DNA from: CAYSCX01 sp964429575
Lineage (GTDB): Bacteria; Desulfobacterota; Binatia; Binatales; Binataceae
Length of the DNA: 8,962 bases
Assembly: GCA_964429575.1 (NCBI GenBank)
Contig: CAYSCX010000068.1
Coordinates: forward strand, 1 to 8,962
Direction: 5' to 3'
The notes beneath the pieces are model-generated. The model saw only the letters and a program-made list of their open reading frames with translations, made no database searches and had not been told where the DNA came from. Below are positions 1 through 7,422 of this stretch, one piece after another. Position 1 is the first letter of the stretch. Each line of letters begins with the position of its first letter. The position numbers and the translations under genes were made by a program.

Positions 1-1938
1 TTCGCGCGGCCCGCGCCGGCGCACGATGAGTTCATCGCCAAGGTCGATTACACCATCGACCGCGCGCGCAAATCCTTGATCGCGCGCCAACACCCCGAGG
101 GCTATTGGCACGGCTCCCTCGAGGCGAACGCACAGATGAACGCCGAGTTCATCATCTACAACCACTTCATGGACGTGGTTGAACCCACGCTCGAAGCGAA
201 GCTCAAGAAGTTTTTGCTCGATAGGCAAAATCCAGATGGAAGCTGGAGTCTCTACCCCGGCGGCCACGGCTACCTGTCCAGCTCCATCGAGGCGTACTTC
301 GCGCTCAAGCTGACCGGCATGCTCGCCGGCGACGAGCCGATGATGCAGGCGCGCCGCTGGATCCTCTCCCAGGGCGGCATCGAGCGCTGCGGCACCCTCG
401 CGCGCTTTTATCTCGCCGCGATGGGCCAGGTGCCGTGGGAGGCGACCGCTGCCCTGCCGGTCGAGCTGATGCTTCTGCCCAACTGGTCGCCCGTCAACAT
501 CTACGAATTGTCGTCATGGGCGCGCGGCACCGTCGTCCCGCTGATGATTCTTCAAGCGTCGCGCCCGGTCGAATCCGTCGATTACCGCTTTGGCGTGCTC
601 GAGCTGTACATCCAGCCGCCGCACTTCACAAAGTTCAAGCAGCCGCCGGGCAGGCGCGCTCTCTCGCTGCGCAACTTCATCAACCTCGCCGACCGCGCGC
701 TTCGCTTCTACGCACGTCACAACTTGAAGTCGCTGCGTAGCCACGCGCTGCGGGCTGCTGAGAACTGGCTTCTGGAGCATCAGGAAGCCAACGGGTCGTG
801 GGGCGGCATTCAGCCCTGCTACCTGCTGAGCGCGATGGCCCTGCGATCGCTCGGCTACCGCAACGACCATCCCGCGCTGAAAAAGGCGCTCGAGGCGTCG
901 CACGAACTTATCTGGGATCTCGGCGACCGCGCGCTATACATGCCATGCGTTTCGCCCAACTGGGACGGCGCTCTCGCGGCGCAGGCGCTGCTCGATACCG
1001 GCGTGGCGGGCGATCATCCCGCCATCGCCGCGGCCGCAAAGTGGTTCGTCGATCATCAAATCTTCAAGCGCGGCGACTGGTCGATTAAGCGCCCCAAGCT
1101 CGAACCGGGTGGCTGGGCATTCGAGTTCTACAACAACGGCTACCCCGACGTTGACGACTCCGCCGTCATCCTGAGCGTGCTCGCCAAGTCCAAAACCGAT
1201 GATCCGGCCGCGCTCGAGCGATCTGTCTCGGCAGGCGCGAACTGGGTGATGGGCATGCAGTCGCGCGACGGCGGGTTTGCCGCGTTCGACGCCGACAACA
1301 ACAAGCATTGGCTCAACCACGTGCCGTTGGCTGACGTCGAGGCCGTCACCGATCCCTCGTGTCCGGATCTCACCGGTCGCGTGCTCGAGATGATGGGTGC
1401 GGTTGGTTATCGTGCTGACCATCCCGTCGCGCAGCGCGCGATTCAGTGGCTCAAGCGCGAACAGTCGCCCGACGGTGCATGGTGGGGACGCTGGGGCGTC
1501 AACTACATTTACGGCACCTTCTCCGCGCTCGCCGGAATCCGCGCGATCGGCGCCGATCTGGAGGAACCTTGGATCAAACGCGCCGTCGCGTGGCTCAAGG
1601 ACCATCAAAACGCAGACGGCGGATGGGGCGAGAGCCCGCTCTCGGATCGCGACCCTGCGTGGCGTGGGCGTGGCGCGTCAACCGCGTCGCAAACCGCATG
1701 GGCGCTCATCGGCCTCGTCGCAGGCGAAGATTCCATGAGCGAATCTGTGATGCGCGGCATCGCGTGGCTCACGGAGCGCCTCAACCACGGCGGCGCATGG
1801 GACGAGCCCGAGTCCACCGGCAACGGATTTCCCAACCATTTCTATCTTCGCTACGAACTGTACTCGCACTATTTCCCGCTGATGGCCCTCGGACGTTTCC
1901 GCAAGCGCCTGGCACAGAAGGCGTCGCTAAAGGCGTAA
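1..1938 (+). CDS. shc: Squalene-hopene cyclase (5' partial)
   Basis: Cyclises squalene to the pentacyclic hopene/hopanol skeleton; family members are monotopic inner-membrane proteins with two alpha-barrel domains. The frame is open from base 1, so the start lies upstream. The 645 visible residues compare with about 630-690 for the family, so probably only a few tens are missing; the TTG at 76 is internal, because coherent family-like sequence precedes it. The catalytic Asp motif DVDD is at visible residues 383-386 (nt 1147-1158). QW-type repeats appear at about 76-82, 261-267, 420-426, 488-494 and 536-542. SPNWDG, WWGRWGVNYIYGT and the C-terminal GFPNHFYLRYELYSHYFP (from residue 609) match conserved active-site stretches. 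The stop is 4 nt before dxr. The residues flanking DVDD are slightly atypical (GYP before, SA after). Family assignment is very secure; the exact product (hopene, hopanol or another cyclic triterpene) is inferred. Confidence 0.97.
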   Translation, partial: FARPAPAHDEFIAKVDYTIDRARKSLIARQHPEGYWHGSLEANAQMNAEFIIYNHFMDVVEPTLEAKLKKFLLDRQNPDGSWSLYPGGHGYLSSSIEAYFALKLTGMLAGDEPMMQARRWILSQGGIERCGTLARFYLAAMGQVPWEATAALPVELMLLPNWSPVNIYELSSWARGTVVPLMILQASRPVESVDYRFGVLELYIQPPHFTKFKQPPGRRALSLRNFINLADRALRFYARHNLKSLRSHALRAAENWLLEHQEANGSWGGIQPCYLLSAMALRSLGYRNDHPALKKALEASHELIWDLGDRALYMPCVSPNWDGALAAQALLDTGVAGDHPAIAAAAKWFVDHQIFKRGDWSIKRPKLEPGGWAFEFYNNGYPDVDDSAVILSVLAKSKTDDPAALERSVSAGANWVMGMQSRDGGFAAFDADNNKHWLNHVPLADVEAVTDPSCPDLTGRVLEMMGAVGYRADHPVAQRAIQWLKREQSPDGAWWGRWGVNYIYGTFSALAGIRAIGADLEEPWIKRAVAWLKDHQNADGGWGESPLSDRDPAWRGRGASTASQTAWALIGLVAGEDSMSESVMRGIAWLTERLNHGGAWDEPESTGNGFPNHFYLRYELYSHYFPLMALGRFRKRLAQKASLKA

Positions 1939-1942
1939 CCCG

Positions 1943-3112
1943 ATGAAGTCGATCGCACTGCTCGGCTCAACCGGCTCCGTCGGCGTCACCACGCTCGACG
2001 TGGTCGGCCGCTTCAGCGGCCGTTTCCGGGTGGTCGCGATGGCCGCCGGACAGAATCTCGGCTTGCTCACGCAGCAAATCGCAAAGTTCCACCCCGAGTT
2101 GGTCTCGGTCGCGACCCCCGAACTCGCGCGCGAACTCCAGTCCCGCCTCGGCCGCGGCGCACCGCGCATCGTTCATGGTCTCGACGGCGCCATTGCCGTT
2201 GCAACTCATCCCGGCACGCAGCTGCTCGTCTCCGCGCTTGTCGGCGCGATGGGGCTGCGCCCGACACTGGCGGCGATCAAGGCGGGCAAGGACATCGCAT
2301 TCGCCAACAAGGAAGTGCTGGTCATCGCCGGCGAACTCATTACCAACGCGGTGCGCACGAGCGGCGTGAAGCTGCTGCCGGTGGACAGCGAACATAACGC
2401 CATCTTCCAGTGCCTCGAAGGACGCGCGCGCAACACCATCAAACGCATCATCCTCACCGCCTCGGGCGGCCCGTTTCGCGAGCTTCCCGCCGATCGCTTC
2501 AGTTCGATCACAATTCAGGACGCGCTCAACCATCCGACCTGGCGGATGGGCAACAAGATCACGATTGACTCCGCCACCTTGATGAACAAAGGCCTCGAAG
2601 TCATCGAGGCGCATTGGTTGTTCGGGCTCAGCTCCGAGCAGATCTCGGTCGTGATTCATCCGCAAAGCGTCATCCATTCGATGGTCGAATTCATCGACGG
2701 CTCGGTCATCTCCGAGATGGCGGTTCCCGACATGGCGATCCCGGTTGCCTACGCGCTCGCCTACCCGGAGCGCCTGCCGCTCACTCATCTCGAGCCGCTT
2801 TCACTCGCCGATACCGGCAAGCTCACCTTCGAACCGCCCGACCTCGCGCGGTTTCCGTGCCTGCGGCTCGCCTTCGACGCGCTGGCTGCCGGCGCGACGA
2901 TGCCCGCGTGTCTCAACGCCGCCAACGAAGTGCTGGTCGCGGGATTCCTCGCCGGCGAGCTGCCCTTCACCGACATTCCGCGCCACATCGAAACCGTGAT
3001 GGCCCGCCACTCCAACCAGCCCGCCCGCACGCTCGAAGATTTGCTCGAGACCGATGCGTGGGCGCGCGGCGCCGCGCGCGAATTGATGCGCGCGCGGCCG
3101 CAGGCTGCGTAG
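1943..3112 (+). CDS. dxr: 1-deoxy-D-xylulose 5-phosphate reductoisomerase
   Basis: Converts 1-deoxy-D-xylulose 5-phosphate to 2-C-methyl-D-erythritol 4-phosphate with NADPH, the committed step of the MEP isoprenoid pathway; cytosolic, and the target of fosmidomycin. The 389 residues are a full-length Dxr (E. coli 398). The N-terminal Rossmann motif GSTGSVG is at 8-14. The metal-binding VDSEHN motif has D148 and E150, and NKGLEVIEAHW carries E219 and E222. The substrate-binding SGGPFRE (174-180) and HPTWRMG with the flexible-loop Trp at W200 are all present, so it should be active. ATG 1943 has AAAGG at 1929-1933, inside the end of shc, 9 nt upstream. It lies 4 nt after shc and 3 nt before hpnC, so it is almost certainly co-transcribed. 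Placement inside a hopanoid operon is unusual; dxr is more often beside cdsA/uppS/rseP. The context suggests it boosts C5 precursor supply for hopanoids, though it may also be the cell's only dxr. Confidence 0.97.
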   Translation: MKSIALLGSTGSVGVTTLDVVGRFSGRFRVVAMAAGQNLGLLTQQIAKFHPELVSVATPELARELQSRLGRGAPRIVHGLDGAIAVATHPGTQLLVSALVGAMGLRPTLAAIKAGKDIAFANKEVLVIAGELITNAVRTSGVKLLPVDSEHNAIFQCLEGRARNTIKRIILTASGGPFRELPADRFSSITIQDALNHPTWRMGNKITIDSATLMNKGLEVIEAHWLFGLSSEQISVVIHPQSVIHSMVEFIDGSVISEMAVPDMAIPVAYALAYPERLPLTHLEPLSLADTGKLTFEPPDLARFPCLRLAFDALAAGATMPACLNAANEVLVAGFLAGELPFTDIPRHIETVMARHSNQPARTLEDLLETDAWARGAARELMRARPQAA

Positions 3113-3115
3113 CCG

Positions 3116-4018
3116 ATGGCTGGTGCGGGCCTAAGCGCGCGCGGCGCGGCGGTCGCTCACGCGTCCGCGGTGCCGCCAGTCTCGCTCGATGCCGCGTACG
3201 CCTGTTGCAAGCGCATCGTGAAGTCCCACTACGAGAACTTCACCGTCGCGTCGTGGCTAATGCCGCGCACGATGCGCCCGCATATGTACGCCATCTACGC
3301 GTACGCGCGCATCGCCGATGACTTCGCCGACGAATTGCACGACCTCGGCAAGCTCAATGATTGGGAGCGCGAACTCGACTACGCCTGCGCCGGCGCGCCG
3401 CGCCATCCGGTGATGGTCGCACTCGCCGATACGCTCGCGCGCTTCAACATTCCCGCGCAGCCGTTTCGCGACTTGCTGGTCGCATTCCGCTCCGACGTGG
3501 ACTTCAAGGGCTTCGAAACCCTTGACGACCTCCTCGCCTACTCGCGCAATTCAGCCAATCCCGTCGGCCGCCTCGTGCTCTACCTGTTCGGTTACCGCGA
3601 TGAGGAGCGCCAGCGCCTCTCCGACCTCGTTTGCACCGGTCTCCAGCTCGCCAATTTCTGGCAGGACGTCGCCGTTGACCTCGACAAGGGACGCATCTAT
3701 CTGCCCCGCCAGGACCTCGCAAAATTCCGCGTTACGGCCGCCGATTTGCTGCGGCGCGAAACAACCGCGAATTTCGTCGAATTACTGCGGTATGAGATCG
3801 AGATTTCCCGAAAAATGCTGGTCGAGGGCAGCGCCCTATTCAAGTCTGTGGACCACCGCTTGCGCCGCGACATCCTGATGTTCTCCGGCGGCGGACTTGC
3901 GATTCTTCGCGCGATCGAGCGCGTGGGATGCGAGGTCTTCCAGCGCCGGCCAAAACTTTCCAAGCTCGACTATCTGCGGCTCGGACTAAACGCGATTCGC
4001 GGGCGGCTCGAAGTGTAA
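3116..4018 (+). CDS. hpnC: Hydroxysqualene synthase HpnC (squalene/phytoene synthase family)
   Basis: A trans-isoprenyl diphosphate synthase family protein of 300 residues. In characterised hopanoid pathways HpnC converts presqualene diphosphate to hydroxysqualene. The two Asp-rich motifs are visible: DDFADE at 68-73 and QDVAVD with D184 and D188 (nt 3665-3679). HpnC-type signatures HYENFTVASWLMP, SANPVGRLVLYLFGY and LANFWQDVAVDLDKGRIYLP distinguish it from HpnD. It starts 3 nt after dxr with no clear Shine-Dalgarno, so translational coupling is likely. The first 18 or so residues are low-complexity and Ala-rich; an in-frame GTG at 3170 is a possible alternative start that would remove them. 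It precedes its paralogue hpnD, the usual order in hpn operons. Assignment as HpnC rather than HpnD rests on these signatures and gene order; the chemistry is known for the family, not tested here. Confidence 0.94.
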   Translation: MAGAGLSARGAAVAHASAVPPVSLDAAYACCKRIVKSHYENFTVASWLMPRTMRPHMYAIYAYARIADDFADELHDLGKLNDWERELDYACAGAPRHPVMVALADTLARFNIPAQPFRDLLVAFRSDVDFKGFETLDDLLAYSRNSANPVGRLVLYLFGYRDEERQRLSDLVCTGLQLANFWQDVAVDLDKGRIYLPRQDLAKFRVTAADLLRRETTANFVELLRYEIEISRKMLVEGSALFKSVDHRLRRDILMFSGGGLAILRAIERVGCEVFQRRPKLSKLDYLRLGLNAIRGRLEV

Positions 4019-4065
4019 GTTCGGTGGCGGCGATCAATTCACACGAAAAGCAGACGCTTAGCACA

Positions 4066-4923
4066 ATGCTCCTGCGCGACTACGAACGCTGCGCGGAAGT
4101 GACGCGTCGCGCATCGTCGAACTTCTACTACGCATTCATGCTGCTCCCCGCCGAGCGCCGCCGTGCACTCTACGCCGTGTATGCATTCTGCCGTTTCGTG
4201 GATGACGTTGCCGATGACGAATCGGTGGCGGAGCCGGCGGAGCGGTTGCGGAGATGGCGCGATGAACTTGAACGGGCGTATGGCGGAAATCCGGCTCGCG
4301 CGGTCTCGCGGGCGCTTGCCGACGCGTCGCGGCGCTTCAACATCCCGCGCCGGCATTTCGAGGAGGTGATCGCGGGCGTCGAGATGGACCTCGCGCGCAA
4401 GCGTTACGAGACGTTCGAAGAGCTTCGTCTCTACTGCTACCGGGTCGCATCCGCGGTCGGCCTCATCTGCATCGAAATTTTCGGCTATACGAACCCCGCT
4501 GCTCGCAAGTATGCCGAGCGGCTCGGTATCGCGTTTCAGCTCACCAACATTATTCGCGATGTGAGCGAGGACGCAGCGCGCGGGCGCATCTACCTGCCGC
4601 TCGAAGATCTCGCCCGCTTCGGGGTGACCGAGGCGGACATCTCAGGCGGCACATACAACACGAACTTCGTGCAACTGATGGAATTCGAGGCGTCGCGCGC
4701 GCGCGAGTTCTATCGCGAGGCCGAGCAGGCGCTGCCGCCGGAGGATCGCTCGACGCTGCTAACGGCCGAAGCGATGCGGCTCATCTACGGAACGCTGCTC
4801 ACCAGAATCGAGCGCTCGCAGTTTCGAGTGCTGGACCGTCGCCACAGTCTTTCCGCCCCGACCAAGCTCTACCTCGTCGGCCGTGCGTGGGCCGCCGGCC
4901 GGTTGAGCGCGCTGCGCGGGTAA
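4066..4923 (+). CDS. hpnD: Presqualene diphosphate synthase HpnD
   Basis: Condenses two farnesyl diphosphates head-to-head into presqualene diphosphate, the first step of the three-enzyme bacterial squalene route. From ATG 4066 it has 285 residues. ASSNFYYAFMLLP near the N-terminus, YAFCRFVDDVADD (first Asp-rich motif, 46-51) and NIIRDVSEDAARGRIYLP (second motif, D165 to D169) are typical of HpnD. ATG 4066 was chosen because it puts SSNFYY about 17 residues in, as in most family members. The in-frame GTG 4024, only 5 nt after the hpnC stop, would add 14 residues and fit the tight spacing of the operon; neither start has a strong Shine-Dalgarno. The frame stays open back to 3928, but that part overlaps hpnC and is not family-like. 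It is paralogous to the upstream HpnC, and the product should pass directly to it. Confidence 0.94.
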   Translation: MLLRDYERCAEVTRRASSNFYYAFMLLPAERRRALYAVYAFCRFVDDVADDESVAEPAERLRRWRDELERAYGGNPARAVSRALADASRRFNIPRRHFEEVIAGVEMDLARKRYETFEELRLYCYRVASAVGLICIEIFGYTNPAARKYAERLGIAFQLTNIIRDVSEDAARGRIYLPLEDLARFGVTEADISGGTYNTNFVQLMEFEASRAREFYREAEQALPPEDRSTLLTAEAMRLIYGTLLTRIERSQFRVLDRRHSLSAPTKLYLVGRAWAAGRLSALRG

Positions 4924-4929
4924 CGCGCG

Positions 4930-6297
4930 ATGGCTGCGCCGCACGACGCCGCGATTATCGGCGCGGGTTTCGCCGGGCTGGCGGCCGCGGTCGCGCTTGC
5001 GGAGCGCGGCGTACGGGTCGCGGTGCTCGAGGGCAAGCCCAACCTCGGCGGTCGCGCGTACTCATTTTCCGACGACGAGAGCCACGACTGGGTCGATAAC
5101 GGCCAGCACGCGCTGATGGGTTGCTACACCGAGACACTCGATTTTCTTTCGCACATCGGCTCGGCTCACAAGCTCGTGTTTCATGAAGATCTCGAAATCG
5201 AGATGCTCGACCGCGGCGGCAAAAGCGCGATGCTCAAGACCGCTCGCCTGCCGGGACCGTTTCACATGGGTGCGGCGCTGATGCGCTATCGCCATCTCAC
5301 GCTCCCAGAGCGCATTGCCGCGGTGCGCGGCGCGTTGCGGCTCCTATGGATGCGTCGTCACGATCGCGCGGCGCTGCAACGGACGACTGTCGCGCGGTTA
5401 ATGGATTTGCTTGGCCAAGGATCGCGCGCGCGCGCGTGCTTTTGGTATCCCATCGCGATCGCGACTCTAAACGAAGACCCGGAGCGCTCGTCGGCCGCGT
5501 TGTTCGCGGAAGTTCTGAAGCGTGCATTCTTTTCGCGCCGGCGCGATTCGGCGTTCGTGTATTCGAAGGTCGGGCTCAGTGAACTCTATTGCACGGATTC
5601 CGCCGCAGTCGTCGAGCGCAACGGCGGCTCGGTCGTTCCACGATCAATCGTCGAGGCGCTGGAACTCGACGGCCAAGGCAACGTCGCCTGTGCCCGGATT
5701 CGCGACGGACGGCGAGTCGAGGCGCGGTGCTTCATAGCCGCGACACCGCCTGCACAATTGGTCCGTTTCCTGCCGGAGAGTGCGGTGGCCGACCCGTTCT
5801 TTGCGCGGCTGCAGAAACTCGACAGCTCGCCGATCATCTGCGCACACGTGTGGCTGGACCGAGAGGTTACCGCTTCGCCGTTCGTCGGATTCATCGGCAC
5901 CACGACGCAGTGGCTCTTCAACAAGGACAAGATTTTCGAGCGCCATGGCGAGCGCCATCCGGGCTACCTGAGTTTCGTCATCAGCGGTGCGCGGCGGCTG
6001 GTCGATCGGCCCAACGATGAGCTGCTCGAAATCATCATGAACGATCTGCGCGCGATGATTCCCGAGTCGCGAGACGCCAAGGTCGTGCACTCATTGGTGC
6101 TCAAGGAAAAGCAGGCGACCATGGCGCCGGATCCGGAATCGGACGCCCTGCGGCCGCCGGTGGCGACGCCGCTTCGGAATTTCTTCCTCGCCGGCGACTG
6201 GGTGCAGACCGGCCTGCCCGCGACAATCGAAAGCGCGGTCGTGGCTGGCCGCGCGGCCGCGTCAAAGGCTCAAGCATGGCTCCACGAGCGGGCGTGA
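4930..6297 (+). CDS. hpnE: Hydroxysqualene oxidoreductase HpnE (FAD-dependent, amine oxidase family)
   Basis: Reduces hydroxysqualene to squalene, the last step of the HpnC/D/E route, and so supplies the substrate of the cyclase encoded at the head of the array. The 455 residues begin with a dinucleotide-binding fold, GAGFAG (G11, G13, G16), followed by the ribose-binding acidic residue E34 and GGRAYSF (from 40), typical of FAD amine-oxidase/phytoene-desaturase-like proteins. The C-terminus has the second FAD contact, FFLAGDWVQTGLPATIESA (418-436), with FLAGDW diagnostic of this group. NGQHALMGCY near residue 60 is also typical of HpnE. It starts 6 nt after the hpnD stop with no strong ribosome binding site. 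A 14-bp alternating CG run (5423-5436) lies inside it and is read as Arg/Ala codons without breaking the frame. Function is from family and context; a generic phytoene-desaturase-like label would be the fallback. Confidence 0.94.
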   Translation: MAAPHDAAIIGAGFAGLAAAVALAERGVRVAVLEGKPNLGGRAYSFSDDESHDWVDNGQHALMGCYTETLDFLSHIGSAHKLVFHEDLEIEMLDRGGKSAMLKTARLPGPFHMGAALMRYRHLTLPERIAAVRGALRLLWMRRHDRAALQRTTVARLMDLLGQGSRARACFWYPIAIATLNEDPERSSAALFAEVLKRAFFSRRRDSAFVYSKVGLSELYCTDSAAVVERNGGSVVPRSIVEALELDGQGNVACARIRDGRRVEARCFIAATPPAQLVRFLPESAVADPFFARLQKLDSSPIICAHVWLDREVTASPFVGFIGTTTQWLFNKDKIFERHGERHPGYLSFVISGARRLVDRPNDELLEIIMNDLRAMIPESRDAKVVHSLVLKEKQATMAPDPESDALRPPVATPLRNFFLAGDWVQTGLPATIESAVVAGRAAASKAQAWLHERA

Positions 6298-6310
6298 GGT
6301 GCAGGAGAGG

Positions 6311-7303
6311 ATGGCGGCGAAAATCTCGCTGGTGACCGGCGCCAACGGCTTCGTGGGCTGCCAGGTCGCGCGCGCGCTGGTCGAGCGCGGTGACCGAGTG
6401 CGCGCATTGGTTCGCGAAGGCGCGGACGTCGCCGCGCTCGAAGGAGTGGACGTCGAGCTTGTGCGAGGCGATGTGCGCGACTCGCCATCGCTCGAGCGCG
6501 CCGTGCGCGGGTGCGACGAGATTTATCACGTCGCGGCGGACTATCGGCTCTGGGTGCCGGAGCCACGCGAGATGTTCGCGGCCAATGTTGACGGCACAAA
6601 AAACGTGCTCGAGGCAGCGCGGCGCGCCGGAGTCTCACGCATCGTGCACACGAGTACGGTTGGTGCGCTCGGCATCCCGCACGACTCACCGGGGACTGAA
6701 GACACGCCGGTGGCGTACGCCGACATGGTCGGGCCATACAAGCAGTCGAAGTACCTCGCGGAACGCGCGGCGGTGGAGGCGGCGCGCGACGGCCTGCCGG
6801 TGGTCATCGTGAATCCGTCCACCCCGGTCGGCGAATTCGATTTCAAGCCCACGCCCACCGGCCGAGTCATCGTCGATTTTCTAAATCACCGGATGCCCGC
6901 GTACCTCGACACCGGGCTCAATCTCGTGGACGTTCACGACGTCGCGCGCGGACATCTGCTGGCGGCGGAGCGCGGGCGCATTGGCGAGCGCTACGTTCTC
7001 GGCGGTGAGAACCTGACGTTGCGCGAGTTCTTCGAACGGCTTGCGAAGCTTGCGGGGATGTCGGCACCTCGCGTCAGAATTCCATACGCGGTGGCATACG
7101 GATTCGCGCTGGGGGCCGAAGCGTTTGCACGCACCGTGACACATCGCGCGCCCCGCGCGAGCCTCACGGAGGTGCGGATGGCGCGCAAGCGCATGTGGTT
7201 CGACTCATCGAAGGCGCGGCGCGAACTTGGCTATGCGCCCGGGCCAATCGACGCGGCGCTCGCGCGCGCGATCGCGTTCTTGCGCGAACGCGGCGGCGCC
7301 TAG
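6311..7303 (+). CDS. hpnA: Hopanoid-associated sugar epimerase HpnA (extended SDR)
   Basis: An NAD(P)-dependent epimerase/dehydratase or dihydroflavonol-reductase-like protein, 330 residues from ATG 6311. The Rossmann motif TGANGFVG is at 9-16, and the SDR catalytic set is present: S115/T116 in HTSTVGALG and Y143 with K147 in PYKQSK. VNPSTPVGEFDFKPTPTGR and NLVDVHDVARGH match HpnA proteins. Its precise reaction is not established; it is linked to hopanoid loci by gene neighbourhood and often assumed to act on sugar-type head groups. ATG 6311 gives the usual short lead-in before the nucleotide-binding motif and has AGGAG at 6303-6307, though only 3 nt away. The in-frame GTG 6299, which begins right after the hpnE stop, would add 4 residues. 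hpnA is often first in hpn operons; here it is last, and no terminator is obvious after it. Confidence 0.9.
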   Translation: MAAKISLVTGANGFVGCQVARALVERGDRVRALVREGADVAALEGVDVELVRGDVRDSPSLERAVRGCDEIYHVAADYRLWVPEPREMFAANVDGTKNVLEAARRAGVSRIVHTSTVGALGIPHDSPGTEDTPVAYADMVGPYKQSKYLAERAAVEAARDGLPVVIVNPSTPVGEFDFKPTPTGRVIVDFLNHRMPAYLDTGLNLVDVHDVARGHLLAAERGRIGERYVLGGENLTLREFFERLAKLAGMSAPRVRIPYAVAYGFALGAEAFARTVTHRAPRASLTEVRMARKRMWFDSSKARRELGYAPGPIDAALARAIAFLRERGGA

Positions 7304-7371
7304 GCCGTCACCGACCCGGACGCTTGCTTCTGAGATGAGCGCCAGCGCACGCGCGCCCAGGCGCCCCACAT
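7304..7371. other. Intergenic spacer between hpnA and the higBA leader
   Basis: A short non-coding stretch after the hpnA stop. It is GC-rich with scattered GGCGCC-type self-complementary pieces, but I see no hairpin followed by a T run, so no intrinsic terminator can be claimed. The change from hopanoid-operon codon style to a less GC-rich style begins around here. Confidence 0.5.
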
Positions 7372-7387
7372 TTCAAGCCCGCTTGAC
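7372..7387 (+). repeat. Palindromic repeat copy 1, upstream of higB
   Basis: TTCAAGCCCGCTTGAC. It contains a perfect 6-bp inverted repeat (TCAAGC, 2-nt spacer, GCTTGA, 7373-7386) and recurs with a single mismatch at 7988-8003, at the very end of higA. It overlaps the -35-like box of the putative higBA promoter. It may be an operator half-site, a cassette boundary, or coincidence. Confidence 0.6.
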
Positions 7388-7412
7388 AAGTGACAAGCGA
7401 CACACTACAGAT
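7380..7412 (+). promoter_or_regulatory. Putative higBA promoter and autoregulatory operator
   Basis: A perfect -35-like TTGACA at 7383-7388 is followed, after 17 nt, by a weak -10-like TACAGA at 7406-7411, leaving a short leader before the GTG start of higB at 7423. The -35 region lies within overlapping symmetric elements: CGCTTG at 7380-7385 pairs with CAAGCG at 7394-7399 across 8 nt, and TGACAAG is repeated head-to-tail at 7384-7390 and 7391-7397. HigA antitoxins typically repress their own promoter by binding palindromes overlapping it, so this is the natural candidate. The elements are seen directly; promoter and operator function is inference. Confidence 0.5.
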
Positions 7413-7422
7413 GTCCTGCTAG

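Noticed and set aside
934..1608. 224-codon open frame on the - strand opposite shc
   Set aside because: Shadow of the squalene-hopene cyclase frame; no family resemblance and no separate regulatory signals.
1967..2788. 273-codon open frame on the - strand opposite dxr
   Set aside because: dxr is unmistakable on the + strand; high GC leaves the antisense frame open. The translation is Arg/Asp/Gly-rich with no recognisable domain.
2614..3321. 235-codon + strand frame across the dxr-hpnC junction
   Set aside because: Out of frame with both genes and very Arg-rich; a GC-driven shadow.
3928..4065. Upstream extension of hpnD to ATG 3928
   Set aside because: It overlaps the well-conserved end of hpnC by about 90 nt and adds residues unlike HpnD N-termini; ATG 4066 (or GTG 4024) fits better.
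5423..5436. Fourteen-base alternating CG run as a possible structural or phase-variable tract
   Set aside because: It lies within an intact hpnE frame, encodes ordinary Arg/Ala residues, and such runs are expected in DNA this GC-rich.
7304..7371. Terminator after hpnA
   Set aside because: GC-rich and partly self-complementary, but no stable hairpin followed by T residues is visible.
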